Shown: positions 24,706 to 34,785, counted from the first letter of the stretch. The stretch is 64,000 nucleotides of DNA from Ignavibacterium sp. (GCF_025998815.1 NZ_AP026678.1:2728001-2792000), one strand, 5' to 3'. Program-made: numbers and translations. Notes: generated by a model not told the origin, from the letters alone.

Positions 24706-26682
24706 TTACTCAAACTTACCACCATTCAATAATTCAATCGCACGGTCAACCGATTTGTGAGTGCCATAGAGAATTATTGTGTCTCCAGCCATCAGAATAT
24801 CTTTTCCTGAAGGATTGGAAATCATATTTCCATCGCGAACAATAGCGATTATTGTTGCATCTGTTTGTGCACGAAGATTAATTTCGGAAAGGGATTTGTT
24901 AATAAACGGATTTTCTTCGTTTACAAAGAAAGTTTCGGTTAGTCCCTGAGCCAGAATTTCATCGAGGTGAGTAAATGCGGAAATATCCATTCCTTCTTTA
25001 CGTAAGAGAGAATATGACTCTTGCCTTAGCAGTGTAACCTGCTGCATGATTACATTTAATGGAATATGATATTTTTCCAGAACTTTTCTGAAAATCTGAA
25101 GAGCAGTTTCAAACTCTTCGGGAATTACTTCATCAGCACCGAGTTTTATCAACTCATCAACTTCGTTAATATATCTGGTTCGTACCAACGCATAAATGGA
25201 AGGATTAAGACTTTTAGCAACTTTCAAACTCATTCTTGTTATCAACGGATCGGAGATAGCAAAGACAATTACATTAGCTCTTTCTGCTCCGGCTATTTTG
25301 AGAATGTCTTCACGACTTATATCTCCAAACATTATGAATTCACCATTTTGCTTTTCCTGTCGGACAGTATCGGGATTCAATTCAATTACAATATATTTTA
25401 TTCCTGTTTCCCTTAACACTCTTGCAAGATTTCTTCCATTTAATCCATAACCGGCAATAATAACATGAGCAGAAAGTTTTTCGGCATATTTAACTTCTTC
25501 ATCATCGATTCGTGATTTAAGCTTTGCTGTTTGTCTGGTAATCCATGGTTCAAGTTGAAAAATTATAGGTGTAAGAATCATTGTAAATATTGAAGAAGCA
25601 AGAAATGAATTATAAATATCGTTGCCAATTAAATTAAACTTTGTTCCTGCCTGAGCAAGAACAAATGAGAACTCACCAATTTGTCCAAGTCCAATTCCAC
25701 AAAGTATTGCAATCCTCAGAGGGTATTTCAAGGCAAGGACAATAAGAATTATAATGAGCGTTTTAAATAAAAATGCAGAAACAGTTATTCCTGAAATAAG
25801 TGCTGGATTGTCGATAACAAAATGAATATTCAAAAGCAATCCAACTGAGACGAAAAATATACTATTAAAAGCATCTCGCAAGGGAAGAATCTCTGCAAGT
25901 ATCTGATGATTATAATCAGATTCAGCTAAAATTAATCCGGCAATGAAAGCTCCGATTGCAAAAGATAATCCGGCGAGATGAGTTATATATGCAGTTCCGA
26001 GAATCAGAAGAATAATTCCAACAGTAAAAGCTTCGCGCATTCTCAATCGTGCAATCTGATGAATAATTGGAGGCATAAAATATTTTGCCGCAAAGAGCAA
26101 AATAGCAGTTGCACCAAAGGCAACTCCTATTTTTATTAAGGCATTTATTGTATCGATGTTTTTATCTGTACTTAAGATTGGCAGAATTAAGAACAGCGGT
26201 ACAATCATTAAATCCTGAAACAGTGAAATAGAAACGGAAATTTTTCCGTGAGGACTTTCTAATTCATTTCTTTCCGAAAGTAACTTCATAATTATTACAG
26301 TACTCGAAAGAGCAACTAAAAACCCGAGAAAGATTGCCTGGTTTATTTGTATACCTGCAAAAGCAAAAATTAAAAATGCAATTGCTGATGTAATCAGAAA
26401 TTGAAGTCCACCCGCTGTGATTAAGATTTTTTTAATCTTATTTATTTGTGTGAATGAGACTTCCAGACCGATTGTGAACATTAAGAGTATCACGCCTATT
26501 TCTGCCATTACTTCAATTTCATCAACTGCTTTTATCAATTTAAAGCCATAAGGACCAATAATCATTCCGGCTAACAGAAATCCAACCAGAGAGGGAAGAT
26601 TAATTTTTCGGAAAATAAAAATTATCGGAAGTGAAACTAAAAGAATTATAACAATGTCTTGTATTACAAGAAACTCGTTCAT
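24706..26682 (-). CDS. CPA2-family monovalent cation:proton antiporter with RCK domains
   Basis: A 658-residue inner-membrane transporter. Residues 1-390 form about 12-13 membrane helices of the Na+/H+ exchanger fold, with GLEVSFTQINKIKK and 'AIGAFIAGLILAES' as in KefB/YbaL-like proteins. Residues about 405-525 are an RCK-N (TrkA-N) Rossmann domain (HVIIAGYGLNGRNLARVL, then E-LNPD), and 575-655 an RCK-C domain (INLRAQTDATIIAIVRDG). It should exchange K+ or Na+ for H+ under nucleotide or thiol control. The ancillary KefF/KefG subunit is not present nearby. Confidence 0.93.
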   Translation of the reverse strand: MNEFLVIQDIVIILLVSLPIIFIFRKINLPSLVGFLLAGMIIGPYGFKLIKAVDEIEVMAEIGVILLMFTIGLEVSFTQINKIKKILITAGGLQFLITSAIAFLIFAFAGIQINQAIFLGFLVALSSTVIIMKLLSERNELESPHGKISVSISLFQDLMIVPLFLILPILSTDKNIDTINALIKIGVAFGATAILLFAAKYFMPPIIHQIARLRMREAFTVGIILLILGTAYITHLAGLSFAIGAFIAGLILAESDYNHQILAEILPLRDAFNSIFFVSVGLLLNIHFVIDNPALISGITVSAFLFKTLIIILIVLALKYPLRIAILCGIGLGQIGEFSFVLAQAGTKFNLIGNDIYNSFLASSIFTMILTPIIFQLEPWITRQTAKLKSRIDDEEVKYAEKLSAHVIIAGYGLNGRNLARVLRETGIKYIVIELNPDTVRQEKQNGEFIMFGDISREDILKIAGAERANVIVFAISDPLITRMSLKVAKSLNPSIYALVRTRYINEVDELIKLGADEVIPEEFETALQIFRKVLEKYHIPLNVIMQQVTLLRQESYSLLRKEGMDISAFTHLDEILAQGLTETFFVNEENPFINKSLSEINLRAQTDATIIAIVRDGNMISNPSGKDILMAGDTIILYGTHKSVDRAIELLNGGKFE

Positions 26683-26742
26683 TTATTACTCAGTTTTTCT
26701 TTCGAAAGATATTGAAATAAAAGCAAAAAAGTTTGGAAACAT

Positions 26743-27108
26743 TCAGTGTTTCTGATTGTACATAAATCCGACAACACCGTGAGTCATAAGAAAAAAAGGA
26801 AGAAGCAGAAAAAGAATTTTATCGCGAGGCGGAAGTTTTGGAATTAAGTGAGGTACAAAATTTAATATTATAAATATTGCTATGATAAGCATCGCAACAA
26901 TTACGATACTGCTCGAAAGTATTTTGTATGAAAGTGTGAAATAATTTTTTTCATCTTTAATCTGCTCTTTTTCAAGTATGATTGGACGTAAAGCAATTAA
27001 AGCAATTGTTGCCAATCCGTTTTGTCCCCAGATTGCAACAGATAGAATACATCCGAAGCCAACAACAATTTCATACAGAAAAGCAAGATTAAGGTTTTTG
27101 TATTTCAT
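26743..27108 (-). CDS. Small hypothetical membrane protein
   Basis: I do not recognise this 121-residue protein. Three to four hydrophobic segments (about 12-38, 57-82, 94-113) indicate an inner-membrane protein; the middle carries a charged loop (PIILEKEQIKDEKNYF). It lies 24 bases downstream of the REC-PEP-synthase-like gene and 60 upstream of the antiporter on the same strand, so the three may be co-transcribed. No motif suggests a function. Confidence 0.6.
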   Translation of the reverse strand: MKYKNLNLAFLYEIVVGFGCILSVAIWGQNGLATIALIALRPIILEKEQIKDEKNYFTLSYKILSSSIVIVAMLIIAIFIILNFVPHLIPKLPPRDKILFLLLPFFLMTHGVVGFMYNQKH

Positions 27109-27132
27109 ATAGGTGGAGCCAAGCTTTAATAA

Positions 27133-30100
27133 TTATTTTTCCGAAATATCAACGCCGGGTTTAACAATTATTCCCCGGTTTTCGTGACCATTAATTCTTA
27201 CTGCAATTTGTTTATCAAATCGAAGATGTTTTGTAAAAGTCAGTTCTGATATAGCTGGTTGAGATTTAAGCCATTCCCAATCTATAAAATCGGAATTATC
27301 CAGTGAGTTAACAGTAAAGTATCCAACTCTGAATGAAGTAAGATTCTGAAAGAAGTGTGAACCTTGTGATGGCGCAACCTGAAAATCCTTAAATCCTGAT
27401 TCAACGATAACTGAAGCTCCGCAAATCTGATCCCAGGTAACAGGGATTCCAAGCCACGGATCAAGTGAACCCCATCTTCCAACACCGATTAGAATATAAG
27501 GTCGTTTTTCATTGAATAACACATGATTAAATTTACTTACCTCAGCAGCAACTTCTTTACTCCTCGAACGATCAAATTTTTCCTTATCAACAAAAACGAT
27601 ATCATAAATTCCATCAATTGCTCCATTACCCAAAACATGATTGCTTTTACAAAGAAGGTCTTCCTGTTTGACATCAACAATTCTGAGCTCATCAATTTCA
27701 CGACTTAAAACCATCGGACGCATTTGCAGCATTGCAAATTCTTTTGGTTCGCCAGGAGGTAGATTGAGGTTAACAGCAAATTCAATCTCTACGGGAGTTC
27801 CCATTCCCCATGCACCAAGATCAAGAAGTAAATCTAATATTTCAGGTAAAGGGAAAATCTGATGTTTTAATATTGGCGCAAAAGTTACAACACGAATACC
27901 ATCTCTTGATATCCCATCATAGATAGTATTGTTTTCAGGAGAATAAGTAGAAGCTACATTTCCAAGTGTTCCATCTTTCTCGGCAATTTCAAGATTATAG
28001 CTTTTTACTAAAGTATCTTCGATGCTTTCAATTTTCTTTGAAAGCGTACCTTTGAGATCGAGCGCATAAAAATATGATTGCGAATTTCTCAAAGTCTCTT
28101 TGGTTGAATAAAATTGTAGTAAGTGTTTGGGATATTTCGGACAGAATCTTACAGAATTTCCACCTTCAACAACTAATTTTCCTAAACCCAAAGCAACATG
28201 TGCAATTCCATCCTCGGATTTCTGAGGATGAGATGGATAAAAATTATAAGACTTTGCAACACCGGCAAAATCAGGATAAAATCTGTTTTCATGACTTGAG
28301 CCGACAAGCTTCTGAACGATCACTGCCATTTTCTCTTCTTCAAGACGATATGAAGTTGCTTTCAGATAATCCTTTGCACGCTGATGAAAAGTTGATGCAT
28401 AAACTGATTTTATTGATTGAAGTAATTCTTCAAGTCTCACTTTAATATCAGGATTACTATTCGGAATCATATAAGTTTCATAAACACCGGCAAAAGGTTG
28501 AAACTGAGAATCTTCAAGCAAGCTTGATGATCGAACTGCCAGAGGTGTATTAACCAATTCAAGAAAATCGTACAATCTTACCAGAACATCTTCCGGAAAT
28601 TTTTCGGCATCAATAAATTTCTGAGTAATCAGTAAATCATCAGTTTCCTGATAAGCAAATGATTCGAGGTTGTTCATCTGAAGAAACTGATCGAAAACCT
28701 CGGTGCCAATTACTACGGCTGATGGAACTGAAATTTCAACACCATCAAACTTTTTAGAGATTTCGTAATTGGTTATAAGTGTATTAATAAATCCAAGCCC
28801 TCTTGCTTTTCCACCAAGCGAGCCACCACCAATTCTTGCAAAAGTATTTTTGGGATCAAAACTATCTTTTGAAAAATCTATTGTTACACCGCGTCTCTGG
28901 AGTTTTTTATATTCTCTTATTGAATTTATCAGATGAAGTCTTAAGTCATTAACAGATGGAAAGTCGCTTACTTTTCTTGGTCTTAATTTATGAGCAAGCC
29001 AAAACTCAGTTCTCGCTTTTAACCATTTGGAAAAATGATTTCGTTGAGCATGATATGCTAATGATTCTTCCGGAATTTTTTCGAGTGCTTCTTCCAACTC
29101 ATCCAGATTTGATGCTCTGCCAACTCTTTTTCCTTCGGGAGTTTGAAAAATAAAATCACCAAAACCAAAATTATCGAGCATAAAGTCACGCAAGTCATGT
29201 AGCAATCTTGGAGAATTTTTATGAAGGAATGCAGCACCGATGCTTGTTGCGCGGTCTTTAAATTTCAAATCACTTGACTGAAGTAAAATCGGTATATCAT
29301 CTTGTTGTGCTTTTACATTCTGAGCGAACTTAATTCCTGCTTCAGGGTCTTTTACTCCCTGATGTCTGAAATTAATATCGAGAATAATCCCAAGAATATA
29401 TTCATGATATTTTTCATAATAATTCCATGCTTCTTCATAATTGGTGCAAAGAAGAATTTTCGGTCTTGCACGCATTCGTAAAAATTTGTGAGTAATGTTT
29501 ACACCTTCTTCCAGCAACCTTTGTGACTGTTTGAAAATTTCAGTGTAAATAATTGGAAGGTATGAAGAATAAAATTTTACATTATCCTCAACAAGAATGA
29601 TTACCTGCACACCAATATTTTTAGTATCATTATCAATGTTTATTCTGTCTTCAACAAGTTTTATCATTCCGATTAGCAATCTGTAATCGCCGCTCCAGAT
29701 AAAAATTCTCTCGAAGATCGAAGTATCATAATTCATTACAAGATCTTTTCTCTCACGGTTATCGTATGCGAGAAGAATAATAGGAACATTGTTGCCGGAT
29801 TGTCTAACCATCTGTGCAAACTTTATAACATGCATATCTTCAATATGAAGCGTTGTAATAATCAAATCGAAGGAATATTCATTAGAAGCTAACAGCTCAA
29901 GAGCTTCTTCGCCTGTTGTTACATGAGTTATTTCCGGTGCCTGACTTAAATTCAGATTCTGATATTCTTCTCTTATCAGTTCGTAAAGTCTTCCATCTTC
30001 TTCGAACAGGTAATTATCATAAATGCTTGAAACAAGAAGTATCTCACGAATTTTATAACGCATCAATCTTTGAAATTTTTTGATGCGTGCACTGAAAACA

Positions 30101-30144
30101 TTTTCCAGACTAAGTTCTTTGATTTTTGCTGATCTTGGTTTCAT
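27133..30144 (-). CDS. Two receiver-like domains fused to a PEP-synthase-type ATP-binding domain
   Basis: A 1003-residue cytosolic protein. Residues about 35-150 look like a response-regulator receiver domain (ILLVSSIYDNYLFEEDG, FDLIITTLHIEDMHV, PIILLAYDNR), and about 180-330 like a second, longer one (VIILVEDNVKFYSSYL, ILGIILDINFR, IPILLQSSD). Residues about 430-830 hold the PPDK_N/PEP-synthase ATP-grasp: IGGGSLGGKARGLGF, PLAVRSSSLLEDSQFQPFAG and EIEFAVNL. The swivelling phosphohistidine domain and the PEP-binding barrel of real PEP synthases are not recognisable; the C-terminal ~170 residues (GRWGSLDPWLGIPVTWDQIC) are different. It may be a kinase or ATP-dependent regulator under two-component control, which is inference. 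Confidence 0.8.
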   Translation of the reverse strand: MKPRSAKIKELSLENVFSARIKKFQRLMRYKIREILLVSSIYDNYLFEEDGRLYELIREEYQNLNLSQAPEITHVTTGEEALELLASNEYSFDLIITTLHIEDMHVIKFAQMVRQSGNNVPIILLAYDNRERKDLVMNYDTSIFERIFIWSGDYRLLIGMIKLVEDRINIDNDTKNIGVQVIILVEDNVKFYSSYLPIIYTEIFKQSQRLLEEGVNITHKFLRMRARPKILLCTNYEEAWNYYEKYHEYILGIILDINFRHQGVKDPEAGIKFAQNVKAQQDDIPILLQSSDLKFKDRATSIGAAFLHKNSPRLLHDLRDFMLDNFGFGDFIFQTPEGKRVGRASNLDELEEALEKIPEESLAYHAQRNHFSKWLKARTEFWLAHKLRPRKVSDFPSVNDLRLHLINSIREYKKLQRRGVTIDFSKDSFDPKNTFARIGGGSLGGKARGLGFINTLITNYEISKKFDGVEISVPSAVVIGTEVFDQFLQMNNLESFAYQETDDLLITQKFIDAEKFPEDVLVRLYDFLELVNTPLAVRSSSLLEDSQFQPFAGVYETYMIPNSNPDIKVRLEELLQSIKSVYASTFHQRAKDYLKATSYRLEEEKMAVIVQKLVGSSHENRFYPDFAGVAKSYNFYPSHPQKSEDGIAHVALGLGKLVVEGGNSVRFCPKYPKHLLQFYSTKETLRNSQSYFYALDLKGTLSKKIESIEDTLVKSYNLEIAEKDGTLGNVASTYSPENNTIYDGISRDGIRVVTFAPILKHQIFPLPEILDLLLDLGAWGMGTPVEIEFAVNLNLPPGEPKEFAMLQMRPMVLSREIDELRIVDVKQEDLLCKSNHVLGNGAIDGIYDIVFVDKEKFDRSRSKEVAAEVSKFNHVLFNEKRPYILIGVGRWGSLDPWLGIPVTWDQICGASVIVESGFKDFQVAPSQGSHFFQNLTSFRVGYFTVNSLDNSDFIDWEWLKSQPAISELTFTKHLRFDKQIAVRINGHENRGIIVKPGVDISEK

Positions 30145-30250
30145 ATAAATAAAGATGAGTTTTTGTTGTTCAAAATATAAGAAATCAGAAATTAGAATTC
30201 AGGACTAATAATAGAATGTTTACTTCACAAGAAGATTTTTCAAATTAAAT

Positions 30251-30296
30251 TTAAAATAAAAAAGGCGAAGGTCAGTAGTGGGCTACATCCTCCGCC
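30251..30296 (-). terminator. Terminator of the HU gene
   Basis: On the minus strand GGCGGAGG and CCTTCGCC (30289-30296 with 30264-30271) pair over 8 bases with one G-U, enclosing an inner GTAG/CTAC stem. TTTTTTATTTTAAATTT follows. Confidence 0.85.
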
Positions 30297-30339
30297 AATT
30301 ATGAGTAGAAAGCAATACTATTGTGAGAGTGGGAATAAA

Positions 30340-30624
30340 CTATTTTAGAACAGCATCTTTAGCTTGTTTTGCAATTCTGAATTTCAAAACTCTCTTTGCA
30401 GGAATCTTCATTGTTTCACCGGTAGCAGGATTTCTTCCCATTCTTGCTTTTCTGTTAACAACAACGAGCTTTCCAAGACCTGGAATAACAAATGATTTCT
30501 TTGCTTCTTTGTAAGCAAGAGAAACGAACTCATCAAGAAATTGACCAGCTAATTTTTTTGTAACGCCGGTTTTCTTTGCGAGATGATCAAGAATCTGATT
30601 TTTGGTCATTGGTTTTGCGGCCAT
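30340..30624 (-). CDS. HU-family nucleoid protein
   Basis: A 94-residue histone-like DNA-binding protein that bends and compacts DNA. The HU arm signature GRNPATGETMKIPAKRVLKF is near residues 58-77, preceded by the conserved 'PGLGKLVVVNRKARM'. The N-terminal helices (TKNQILDHLAKKTGVTKKLA) match the dimerisation region. The basic N-terminal MAAKPM extension is slightly longer than in E. coli HU. The leader carries GGAGAGG before the ATG, and a strong terminator follows, as expected for a highly expressed single-gene unit. Confidence 0.95.
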   Translation of the reverse strand: MAAKPMTKNQILDHLAKKTGVTKKLAGQFLDEFVSLAYKEAKKSFVIPGLGKLVVVNRKARMGRNPATGETMKIPAKRVLKFRIAKQAKDAVLK

Positions 30625-30790
30625 ATATATGCCCTCTCCTTTATGTTAATGTAATTGTTTGTTATTTACACAAGCGAAAATAAAGAGTTTTTATCTCAAA
30701 TGAAATATTCTCGCAACAATATTTTTTCTTGCTGCATTTGTTCCGATAGCCATTTAATATATTGTAAGAGCATAAGCTATTGAATTTTAC

Positions 30791-30822
30791 TTTGATGTCT
30801 TTGTAAATGGAACATATATTTG
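30791..30822 (+). promoter_or_regulatory. Bacteroidota-type promoter of the TonB-receptor-like gene
   Basis: TTTG (30791-30794), 20 bases, then TATATTTG (30815-30822): a full match to the -33/-7 consensus. The ATG at 30847 follows by 25 bases. This is the clearest example in the window. Confidence 0.55.
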
Positions 30823-30846
30823 ATATGCAAATCTCAGGAAAAAAAA

Positions 30847-32799
30847 ATGAAGCTGTTAACCATAATTACGCTTATCTCAATAAATTCTTTCGCTCAGGTA
30901 ATTGATTCGCTTCATCTTAATCAAACAGTTGATGACACAACACTTATTCCCGATTCTACATTTATTGTTCAAACAGATTCAGTTAACATTTTAACAATTG
31001 AAGAACTTGAACAGAACAATCTTTTTATTTCTCGTGAAAGAATAATTAAAAGCAACTACAGATTTGCCGGCGACTTGCTGAACGAATTTCCTTTATCATT
31101 TCAAAGAGATTATGGCTTCGTTGGTTATCCGAATGAAGTATTATTATATGGTATCGGAAATCCATTTGTTAACTGGATGTCTGATGGAATTTCGCTTAAC
31201 GACAGATTCCGCAATTCATTCAATCTTAATCTGATTCAAACAGAAGATATTGATTCGATTGAAGTTTTGCCATTGCCACGAGGATTTTTGTATGGCAGTT
31301 ATATGTATCCTGTTACTGTCAATTTTATTACAAGAGATTTTATTCCTAAACAACCTTATTCAAGAATAAGATACATACAGGGACCAGACAGAGAAGCAAG
31401 TGTTGATGCAAATTTTCATGCTTTGGTTTCAAAAAATTTTTTATTTTCTTTTGACATAACAAACAGAATTAAAGACAGCACTTTTCGCAATACTGAATTC
31501 AGCATATGGCAAATTAAAACAAGATTGAAATACTTTCTTTCTAATGATATTAATCTCATTGCTTCGTATAATTATAACGATTATAAAATTGGTTTTAACG
31601 GTGGAGTTGATATAGATAGCATCTCAGCTTTAACATCTGATGTCAACTCAATTCTGTATGATAATTTTTTAGCTCCAGTGAATAATCCAAACGATGAATT
31701 AAAGACACTTCAACATTTTCCGAAATTGAGTTTACTAACGAATTTATTCAATTGGTTGAAATCAGATTTACATCTTTATTACAGATTTAGTAAAGTCTCC
31801 CAAAGAGATGTTTTGTTTGATTATACTGAAGAAAAAATTTTAGGATTATCTTTTAGGAATAAGTTATCGGTCAAGAATTTTGATTTTAATCTTTTTGTTG
31901 ATTACGAGAATCAAAAACAATCAGCAAGAATAAGAGATGACAGAATTTTCCCTGCTATTGATACATATTTTTTAAAAGATGAGTTTAAAGTATTCTCTCT
32001 TGGCGGAATTCTTTCGGCAAAGTTACTGCAGGACAAACTAAATGTTAGCTTGTTCTATAAATACTCAAGTGTTGATAAGAATTTTGAAAGAGGAATAATT
32101 ATTGACGATTCCGAGATTATCATATCTCCATTTGGTTATTCAGTAAATCCGAGTAACTCAGGCACTGGAGCAGATGTGCACTATAAGTTAAATGATAATT
32201 TTAAATTTTATTTAGGCGGTTCATTCCTTGATGTTTATTCAACTTCATCATCAGCTAAGGAATCTTTTCTTTTTCAATCCGGAATTAATTTCTCGAATGA
32301 TTTTCTGAATGCAGATTTATACTATATCATAAACGAATATCTTGTTAACTCTGCAAATTACTACCACTACTACAAACAAGCGGAGAAAACAAGTGCTTTA
32401 GGATTTTCATTAAAAGCAAAGTACAGTTTTATTCTTCTTGAATCTCAGAACGCTTTGTACAATTCTCCTTCCGGAAGCGAATTATATTTCATTCCTGATT
32501 TTACCAGCAGAACAGGATTGTTCTATAATGATTTCTTATTTGATAATAATCTTGATCTTAAAACAGGATTCATTTTTACTTATATCGGAGAGCAAAATTT
32601 CAGTTCAGTTGAAACAAGAATTCTTAAAGTTCCATCTGTTACGAGATTGGATTTTACTTTAGCGGGAGAAGTAAGGAGAGCGGCAATAGTATATTTTATA
32701 ATCGAAAATATTTTCGACAAGAAATACTACATTACATCTTACTATCCAATGCCTGAAAGAAATTTCAGATTTGGAATTGCCTGGGAATTCCTTAATTAG
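30847..32799 (+). CDS. Small TonB-dependent-receptor-like outer-membrane protein
   Basis: About 650 residues. I start at the ATG at 30847 (CAGGAAAA upstream); a TTG at 30820 overlaps the promoter. The signal peptide is MKLLTIITLISINSFAQ. A plug-like domain follows (about 65-165: RIIKSNYRFAGDLLNEFPLS ... VNWMSDGISLNDRF ... IDSIEVLPLPRGFLYGS). The remainder is a beta-barrel with alternating polar and aromatic residues, finishing in 'NFRFGIAWEFLN'. It lacks an obvious N-terminal carboxypeptidase-like domain and a clear TonB box, and is short for a TonB receptor, so it might be a passive or degenerate receptor. The substrate is unknown. Confidence 0.75.
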   Translation: MKLLTIITLISINSFAQVIDSLHLNQTVDDTTLIPDSTFIVQTDSVNILTIEELEQNNLFISRERIIKSNYRFAGDLLNEFPLSFQRDYGFVGYPNEVLLYGIGNPFVNWMSDGISLNDRFRNSFNLNLIQTEDIDSIEVLPLPRGFLYGSYMYPVTVNFITRDFIPKQPYSRIRYIQGPDREASVDANFHALVSKNFLFSFDITNRIKDSTFRNTEFSIWQIKTRLKYFLSNDINLIASYNYNDYKIGFNGGVDIDSISALTSDVNSILYDNFLAPVNNPNDELKTLQHFPKLSLLTNLFNWLKSDLHLYYRFSKVSQRDVLFDYTEEKILGLSFRNKLSVKNFDFNLFVDYENQKQSARIRDDRIFPAIDTYFLKDEFKVFSLGGILSAKLLQDKLNVSLFYKYSSVDKNFERGIIIDDSEIIISPFGYSVNPSNSGTGADVHYKLNDNFKFYLGGSFLDVYSTSSSAKESFLFQSGINFSNDFLNADLYYIINEYLVNSANYYHYYKQAEKTSALGFSLKAKYSFILLESQNALYNSPSGSELYFIPDFTSRTGLFYNDFLFDNNLDLKTGFIFTYIGEQNFSSVETRILKVPSVTRLDFTLAGEVRRAAIVYFIIENIFDKKYYITSYYPMPERNFRFGIAWEFLN

Positions 32800-32802
32800 C
32801 TT

Positions 32803-33525
32803 TCAGAGACTAAGCATTTCTTTGAACTTAACAGCTTGCCGGCGAGATACCTCAACTTTTTGTCCGCCTTTAAGTTTCACTAACAATCCTCCATTAAGCC
32901 ATGGTTCAATACTTTCAATCCATTTAAGGTTAATAATGTGTTTTCTGTTTGCTCTGAAAAATGACCTTGGATCTAATCGCTCATCGAGATAGTTGAGTGT
33001 TCTGAGAATAAGTGGTTTGTTATCTTCAAAATATAATCTTACATAATTTCCTTCGGATTCAAACAGTCTTATTCTTTCAAGTTTCACAAACCAACAACGA
33101 TCTCCGTCCTTCACAAACACCTGATCTTCTGCTGACAAAATTTCAGGCAAAGCAGATTTAACCTGCACATCTTTTTTCTCGTGCTCAACAATTTTTCTTA
33201 TTGCTTCTTCAAGTCGTTTGGGTTCAATTGGTTTGAGCAGATAATCGAGCGCGTTATATTCAAAAGCTTTTAGTGCATACTCATCATAAGCAGTTGTGAA
33301 AATAACTTTCGGTACTTTATCCAGCATTTCAAGTAAATCAAAACCACTTTTGCCCGGCATTTGAATATCAAGAAATAATAACTCGGGATTCAGTTGTGCA
33401 ATTTTCTCGGCAGCGTCATCTGCATTAACAGCTTCGCCAACAATCTGAATATCCTTGAAAGGTTCAAGCAGTCTTCTTAATTCAGTTCGTGCGAGTCTTT
33501 CATCGTCAATAATTAAAGCTTTCAT
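32803..33525 (-). CDS. LytTR-type response regulator
   Basis: A 240-residue two-component regulator. The receiver domain (1-120) has the acidic pocket DD at 7-8, phospho-acceptor Asp at 53 (LLFLDIQMPG), Thr in FTTAYD near 78-81 and Lys in LLKPIEP near 104. Residues about 140-238 are a LytTR DNA-binding domain (FVKDGDRCWFVKLERIRLFE ... RSFFRANRKHIINLKWIESI). It overlaps the sensor kinase gene upstream by 20 bases, giving tight coupling. It converges on the TonB-receptor-like gene with only 3 bases between them; regulation of that gene is possible but unproven. Confidence 0.94.
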   Translation of the reverse strand: MKALIIDDERLARTELRRLLEPFKDIQIVGEAVNADDAAEKIAQLNPELLFLDIQMPGKSGFDLLEMLDKVPKVIFTTAYDEYALKAFEYNALDYLLKPIEPKRLEEAIRKIVEHEKKDVQVKSALPEILSAEDQVFVKDGDRCWFVKLERIRLFESEGNYVRLYFEDNKPLILRTLNYLDERLDPRSFFRANRKHIINLKWIESIEPWLNGGLLVKLKGGQKVEVSRRQAVKFKEMLSL

Positions 33526-34573
33526 GTTTTATTCCTCCTAAAGGTATTTTTACTTCAGTAATTACCTGATTGTGATTGATATTTTTAATTATGAAAGATG
33601 CTTCTTCACCGTAAAGTAAATTTAATCTCTGAATTGTATTGCTAACTCCAAATCCTTTTGAATTTTTTAGTTGCTCTTCATCAAAGCTTCCGGTGTTAAT
33701 GATTTTGATATATAATTTATCAGAATTAATGCTGCAATCAATATTTATTTCACCACCGGAAGTAGATTTTGAAATTCCATGTTTTATTCCGTTTTCAACA
33801 AGCGTTTGAATCATCATTGGTGGAATTTCAACTCTGTCAGCTTCAGAGTTTGAATTAATTTTATAATTCAATCTCTCTTCAAATCTGATTTTTTCCAGAT
33901 CAAGATAATCTTTAATTGTTCTTAATTCCTCAGCAAGTGGAACAGTCTCGGTTCTTTCTATCTTCAAAGTGTAGCGCATCAGATTAGAAAGTTTGGTAAC
34001 AGCGTTTTTTGCTGATTCAGGATCTTCTTCAATAAGAGCACGAATGCTATTCATTGCATTGAAAATAAAATGAGGATTTAATTGTGCCTTAAGAGTCTTG
34101 AGTTCGAAATCTTTAACTGCGGCTTCAAAGATTAAAGATTCAATTTCTGCTTTTTTATAGTTTTCAAGATAATGAACAGCAAAATAGATCACTGACCAGA
34201 ATAAAAATAAACTACTAAGGTTAACTAATCTTGCAATAATCCCGCCAAGCTGATATTCTTCAATGGAAATTATTTTGAATCCAATATTAAAAAGAAAAAC
34301 TAATATGAAATGAATAATACCAAGTATTAAGCTTGCAATAAAAATTCTTGGTACAATTGATTTCAGTGAAAGATTTTTCCATCCGCGTTTTTTAATAAAA
34401 TTTCTGTAGAGATGACTTAAAAATAGTCCAAGTATTCCCAGGAATATCCAGGAATAAATATATTCGCTTTTAAATTCCTCAAAAGTGGATGAGATCAGAA
34501 TGTTTAGCACAACAAAAAGTGTCCAGCCAGAAAATTGCGAAATCCAATATATCCAGGTTCTCGTCAGGTTCAT
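33506..34573 (-). CDS. LytS/YehU-type sensor histidine kinase
   Basis: A 355-residue inner-membrane kinase. Four membrane helices (about 10-30, 40-57, 74-98, 116-135) are followed by a short linker and the His_kinase domain; the phospho-acceptor is His168 in LKAQLNPHFIFNAMNSIRAL. The ATPase domain has the N box PPMMIQTLVENGIKHGI near 250-266 and a glycine-rich GFGVSNTIQRL near 317-327. There is no separate sensor domain, so the signal is probably read within the membrane. It is paired with the LytTR regulator and is the first gene of the operon. Confidence 0.93.
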   Translation of the reverse strand: MNLTRTWIYWISQFSGWTLFVVLNILISSTFEEFKSEYIYSWIFLGILGLFLSHLYRNFIKKRGWKNLSLKSIVPRIFIASLILGIIHFILVFLFNIGFKIISIEEYQLGGIIARLVNLSSLFLFWSVIYFAVHYLENYKKAEIESLIFEAAVKDFELKTLKAQLNPHFIFNAMNSIRALIEEDPESAKNAVTKLSNLMRYTLKIERTETVPLAEELRTIKDYLDLEKIRFEERLNYKINSNSEADRVEIPPMMIQTLVENGIKHGISKSTSGGEINIDCSINSDKLYIKIINTGSFDEEQLKNSKGFGVSNTIQRLNLLYGEEASFIIKNINHNQVITEVKIPLGGIKHESFNY

Positions 34574-34757
34574 CTATTTTTTAATTAAAGTTTAATTGTC
34601 ATTGATTATCATAATTCTGAAACAAATATAATCCCATAAAACACAAAATAGAATTAAAGTTTCTGAGTTAACATAAATAACCTTAAAAGGGAGTGGCTAT
34701 ATAATTTTATGAATGGTTATAAAATTTGATAAAAGGGAAAAATGAGAGTTGTAAAAA

Positions 34758-34785
34758 GTAGCTCAACCCCGGAGAGTTGAGCTAC
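34758..34785 (-). terminator. Terminator of rseP
   Basis: GTAGCTCAAC (34758-34767) and GTTGAGCTAC (34776-34785) form a perfect 10-base-pair stem with an 8-base loop. On the minus strand TTTTTACAACT follows. The stem starts 8 bases after the rseP stop codon. Confidence 0.85.
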
